In this document: positions 15,498 to 17,437 of the stretch, piece by piece
Numbering within the stretch: the first letter of the stretch is position 1
Layout of the letters: each line of letters opens with the position of its first letter
Origin: JAYTJL01 sp043731125
Lineage (GTDB): Bacteria > Patescibacteriota > Saccharimonadia > Saccharimonadales > UBA10212
Reading direction: 5' to 3'
Assembly: GCA_043731125.1 (NCBI GenBank)
Contig: JAYTJL010000003.1
Span: 1 to 17,437, forward strand
DNA: 17,437 bases
The notes under the pieces: generated by a model
What the model was told of the DNA's origin: nothing
Database searches by the model: none
Seen by the model: only the letters and a program-made list of their open reading frames with translations
Translations under genes and position numbers: made by a program

Positions 15498-15896
15498 ATG
15501 GGAAACAAACCAACCCGCCAAGAGCAGAGTGCTGAAATTGATGCAGTTAAGTTCGTATCTACATACGAAGCTTCTATTGCTAACAGCGAGGCTAACAAAC
15601 AGGCGAGGATGGAAGACTTTGTTACGAGAGAGATATTCGATGTATCTGCTGAGTCCGTCGTCCCAGTATACGAACAGCTAAGTGGATCAGTTATAGACGC
15701 AAGATACCTAGCAGCAGAAGGAATCGCCAGAGCGTTCAGCCTTGACCCAAAGAGAATGGGTAGGATTTGGAATAATTTACTTAATGACGGGGACGCGGAA
15801 ATTGCCCAAGCGGCCTATTACACCTTTGACCAGATGTGTTCTGATGCTGAGGCCAGCGGAGGCGCGGGCCTTGACTTAACGAGCGTTTACGAATAG
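15498..15896 (+). CDS. Hypothetical acidic helical protein, 132 residues
   Basis: The frame is open from 15459, but I choose the ATG at codon 14 (15498; MGNKPTRQEQSAEIDAVKFV), because the promoter placement puts the transcript start near 15494 and the upstream residues (MPFLLLRSILVGY) lie over the promoter. The product is soluble, acidic and mainly helical, for example RYLAAEGIARAFSLDPKRMG and DAEIAQAAYYTFDQMC. It has no signal peptide once the upstream codons are removed. If translation did start at 15459, the hydrophobic start could act as a membrane segment. No family recognised. It stands alone between the AT-rich stretch and the 23S promoter. Confidence 0.6.
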   Translation: MGNKPTRQEQSAEIDAVKFVSTYEASIANSEANKQARMEDFVTREIFDVSAESVVPVYEQLSGSVIDARYLAAEGIARAFSLDPKRMGRIWNNLLNDGDAEIAQAAYYTFDQMCSDAEASGGAGLDLTSVYE

Positions 15897-15945
15897 CAGT
15901 CGGCAACTGATGCCAAAGTGTAATATTTTTTACATCACTTAGTGA

Positions 15946-15974
15946 TTGCTTATATCTGTTAAAGTTGCTAGAAT
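15946..15974 (+). promoter_or_regulatory. Candidate promoter for 23S rRNA
   Basis: TTGCTT (15946-15951) and TAGAAT (15969-15974) have a 17 bp spacer. Transcription would start near 15981, giving a leader of about 500 nt before mature 23S. No protein gene intervenes, so the most likely target is 23S. Confidence 0.55.
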
Positions 15975-15980
15975 TATATG

Positions 15981-16476
15981 AGTATTTTGAGTACGGCCAT
16001 TAGATCGGTATTTGGCTTTTTAGTATCAGGCACTTAGCTAAATACTAAAATACCAACAGCGACTAGCCTCCGGTTCTATGGGCTTACTCAAGTAGAGACT
16101 CTTGTTACTACAATCTACCCAAGATTTGGTGCACGAGAGTTTGATTGGCCCGCTATTTGAAAATTCGGCCCGTACACATCGCATTAGGAAACTATGAGCT
16201 TCCTTAAGTGTACGGAAGAAGTACCTGCCGAAACTTAATTGGTTAAGATATAGGTAGGTACAAAAGCATAGTTATTGGCTTTGCCTTGATAATGATTCAG
16301 GCCCCTCGACAAGCTCGGGGTCGCTCGATAAATTAAAGAGGTTTACCGCGAGTAAGGAGAATTTATTCGACGCATTGAGCGGTGATTACCAATAGCTAGT
16401 CAAGAATAGTCCCGATTTATCGGGGCTAGGACAAATGCACAAAAATCACACAGTCTGATTTATCAGTCTGTGACGT
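15981..16476 (+). other. Hairpin-rich leader of 23S rRNA; no gene
   Basis: Hairpins in order: about 16007-16054 (TTTTAGTAT/ATACTAAAA plus GGTA/TACC); 16170-16215 (CCGTACAC/GTGTACGG with inner AGGAA/TTCCT); 16221-16261 (GTACCT/AGGTAC with inner CTTAA/TTAAG); the REP-like word at 16301-16321; 16406-16427 (CCCGA/TCGGG); and 16445-16471 (CACAG/CTGTG and CTGA/TCAG with one mismatch). I checked for RNase P, tmRNA and SRP RNA signatures and saw none. Some of these hairpins may be 23S processing sites. Confidence 0.5.
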
Positions 16477-17437
16477 AAAAAGTTACATAAGCGCACATAA
16501 GGAATGCCTTGACACAAGATACCGACGAAGGACGTAGAAGATTGCGATAAGCTTCGGTGAGCTGTCTAACAAGCTTTGACCCGAAGATTTCCGAATGGGG
16601 AAACCTTATCCCGGTTATGCGGGATAGCACTTGTCTGAATATATAGGACGAGAGAGCGGTAAGCTGGGGAACTGAAACATCTTAGTACCCAGAGGAAGAG
16701 AAAGTAAACAACGATTTCCGGAGTAGTGGCGAGCGAAACGGAATCAGCCCAAACCTTAATCATTTTTATACTCTTCAAGGAGTTGAAGAAATGCATCAAG
16801 TATCAACGAGTTCAACCTGGTCAATGAATGCAGCAATGATTTAAATCATTCTAAATGTATTAATGCATTAACCATTCATTGAGGATTGATCCAGTTGAGC
16901 ATTGATAAATTGAACTCCATGATGAGTATGAATAAGTTGGTAGACGAATATGTTTAAGGGGTTGTGACAAATAATTACCCAGTCCCGATACTTCACTTTT
17001 AGTGAAAGATCGGGATTGGCGTAGGACCTACCATTGTCCTGCATAAGGTTATAGAAAATTCCGGGGCGAGCAGAACAGTCTGGAAAGGCTGGCCAGAGAC
17101 CGTGAAAGCCGGGTATGCCAAGTGTCGGAAACCTTATCAATTGTTTTGTCGAGTAGGTCGGGACACGTGAAACCCTGATTGAATCTGGGGGGGCCACCCT
17201 CCAAGGCTAAATATATCTGACGATCGATAGAGAACAAGTACCGTGAGGGAAAGGTTAAAAGAACCCCGGGTAGGGGAGTGAAATAGAGCCTGAAATTATG
17301 TGCGTACAAGGAGTCGGAGCCGGCTTGTCCGGTGACGGCGTGCTTTTTGTAGAACGATCCAGCGAGTTATTTTATAGCGCAAGCTTAAGCCATTTGGCGG
17401 AGGCGTAGTGAAAGCGAGCCTTAAATAGGGCGATTAG
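16477..17437 (+). rRNA. rrl: 23S ribosomal RNA, 5' part, cut by the window end
   Basis: Recognisable 23S blocks are AAGCGCACATAAGGAATGCC near the 5' end, GAAGGACGTAG, ATTTCCGAATGGGGAAACC, GGGGAACTGAAACATCT, GTAGTGGCGAGCGAAA, the CCTCCAAGGCTAAATA block and AGTACCGTGAGGGAAAGG. The 5' end is set by alignment to E. coli from memory. Roughly the first 640 E. coli positions are present, but they occupy about 960 nt, because about 290 nt is inserted between the CAGCCC block (about 16745) and TCTGGAAAGG (about 17080), a place where E. coli has only a few tens of nucleotides. Confidence 0.96.
16768..16929 (+). repeat. Rod-like palindromic insertion in 23S rRNA
   Basis: Base pairs ATACTC/GAGTAT (16768-16773/16924-16929), GGAGTT/AACTCC (16779-16784/16914-16919) and TCAATGAATG/CATTCATTGA (16821-16830/16873-16882) stack into a long rod. 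The tip holds palindromes at 16835-16850 and near 16860-16871. There is no open frame. It shares ordered motifs with the 16S insertion at 7342-7454. A second hairpin (16984-17014) follows in the same expanded region. Confidence 0.65.

Noticed and set aside
15978..16037. 19-codon peptide starting MSILSTAIRSVFGFL
   Set aside because: It sits in the 23S leader and overlaps a strong hairpin, has no ribosome binding site, and the promoter's +1 would fall after its ATG.

Overview
The window looks like a chromosome segment from a Patescibacteria (CPR) bacterium, most likely Saccharibacteria (TM7). This is an inference from the 16S rRNA: its conserved blocks, for example the stretch after the 530 loop and the GGTCATAC that follows the universal GCAGCCGCGG block, read like the Saccharibacteria sequences I know. 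The abundance of small orphan membrane or secreted proteins and the broken-up rRNA locus fit the same group. TGA is a normal stop codon here (it ends the genes at 5218, 6298 and 14043) and Trp is TGG, so the standard code applies. No lineage search could be run.

Layout. 1-138 holds the start of a minus-strand gene with a consensus promoter (288-316) and a long hairpin in its leader. A divergent promoter (354-382) drives the gyrB-gyrA operon (438-5057, 3 bp between genes). A minus-strand cluster of five small proteins (5218-6540), four of them tight or near-tight, follows and converges on gyrA. A leaderless small + gene (6664-6894) precedes a consensus rRNA promoter and 16S rRNA (7246-8862), which is flanked by complementary processing-stem arms. 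A dedA-family gene (9157-9879) broken by one in-frame TGA follows 16S. Next comes a + strand secreted repeat protein (10137-10721), then tRNA-Ile(GAT) and tRNA-Ala(TGC) on the minus strand. A minus-strand surface-protein cluster comes after that: a 696-residue anchored repeat protein, a 195-residue paralogue of the 10137 product, and a 175-residue Ser-rich exported protein. A structured leader and an AT-rich stretch lead to one more small + gene (15498-15896). A second promoter (15946-15974) and a hairpin-rich leader run into the 5' part of 23S rRNA (16477 to window end).

The most unusual points are as follows. (1) The rRNA locus is split: 16S and 23S lie about 7.6 kb apart, with the usual spacer tRNAs between them but on the opposite strand and with their own promoter. 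(2) 16S (V1 region) and 23S (5' domain) each carry a fold-back insertion, and the two share ordered sequence motifs, as if one element had entered both genes. (3) Three neighbouring exported proteins share a repeat whose core is NTTGG(N/D)ATSG(N/D)A; the large one carries four copies about 100 residues apart plus a C-terminal membrane anchor. (4) A cloverleaf-like RNA (14868-14941, minus strand) begins exactly where a predicted promoter would start transcription. (5) dedA has a single TGA where a Trp would be expected.

How the parts fit: gyrase and rRNA are housekeeping. The 10-15 kb block looks like a cell-envelope locus, which in an epibiotic CPR cell would plausibly mediate host or surface contact (inference).
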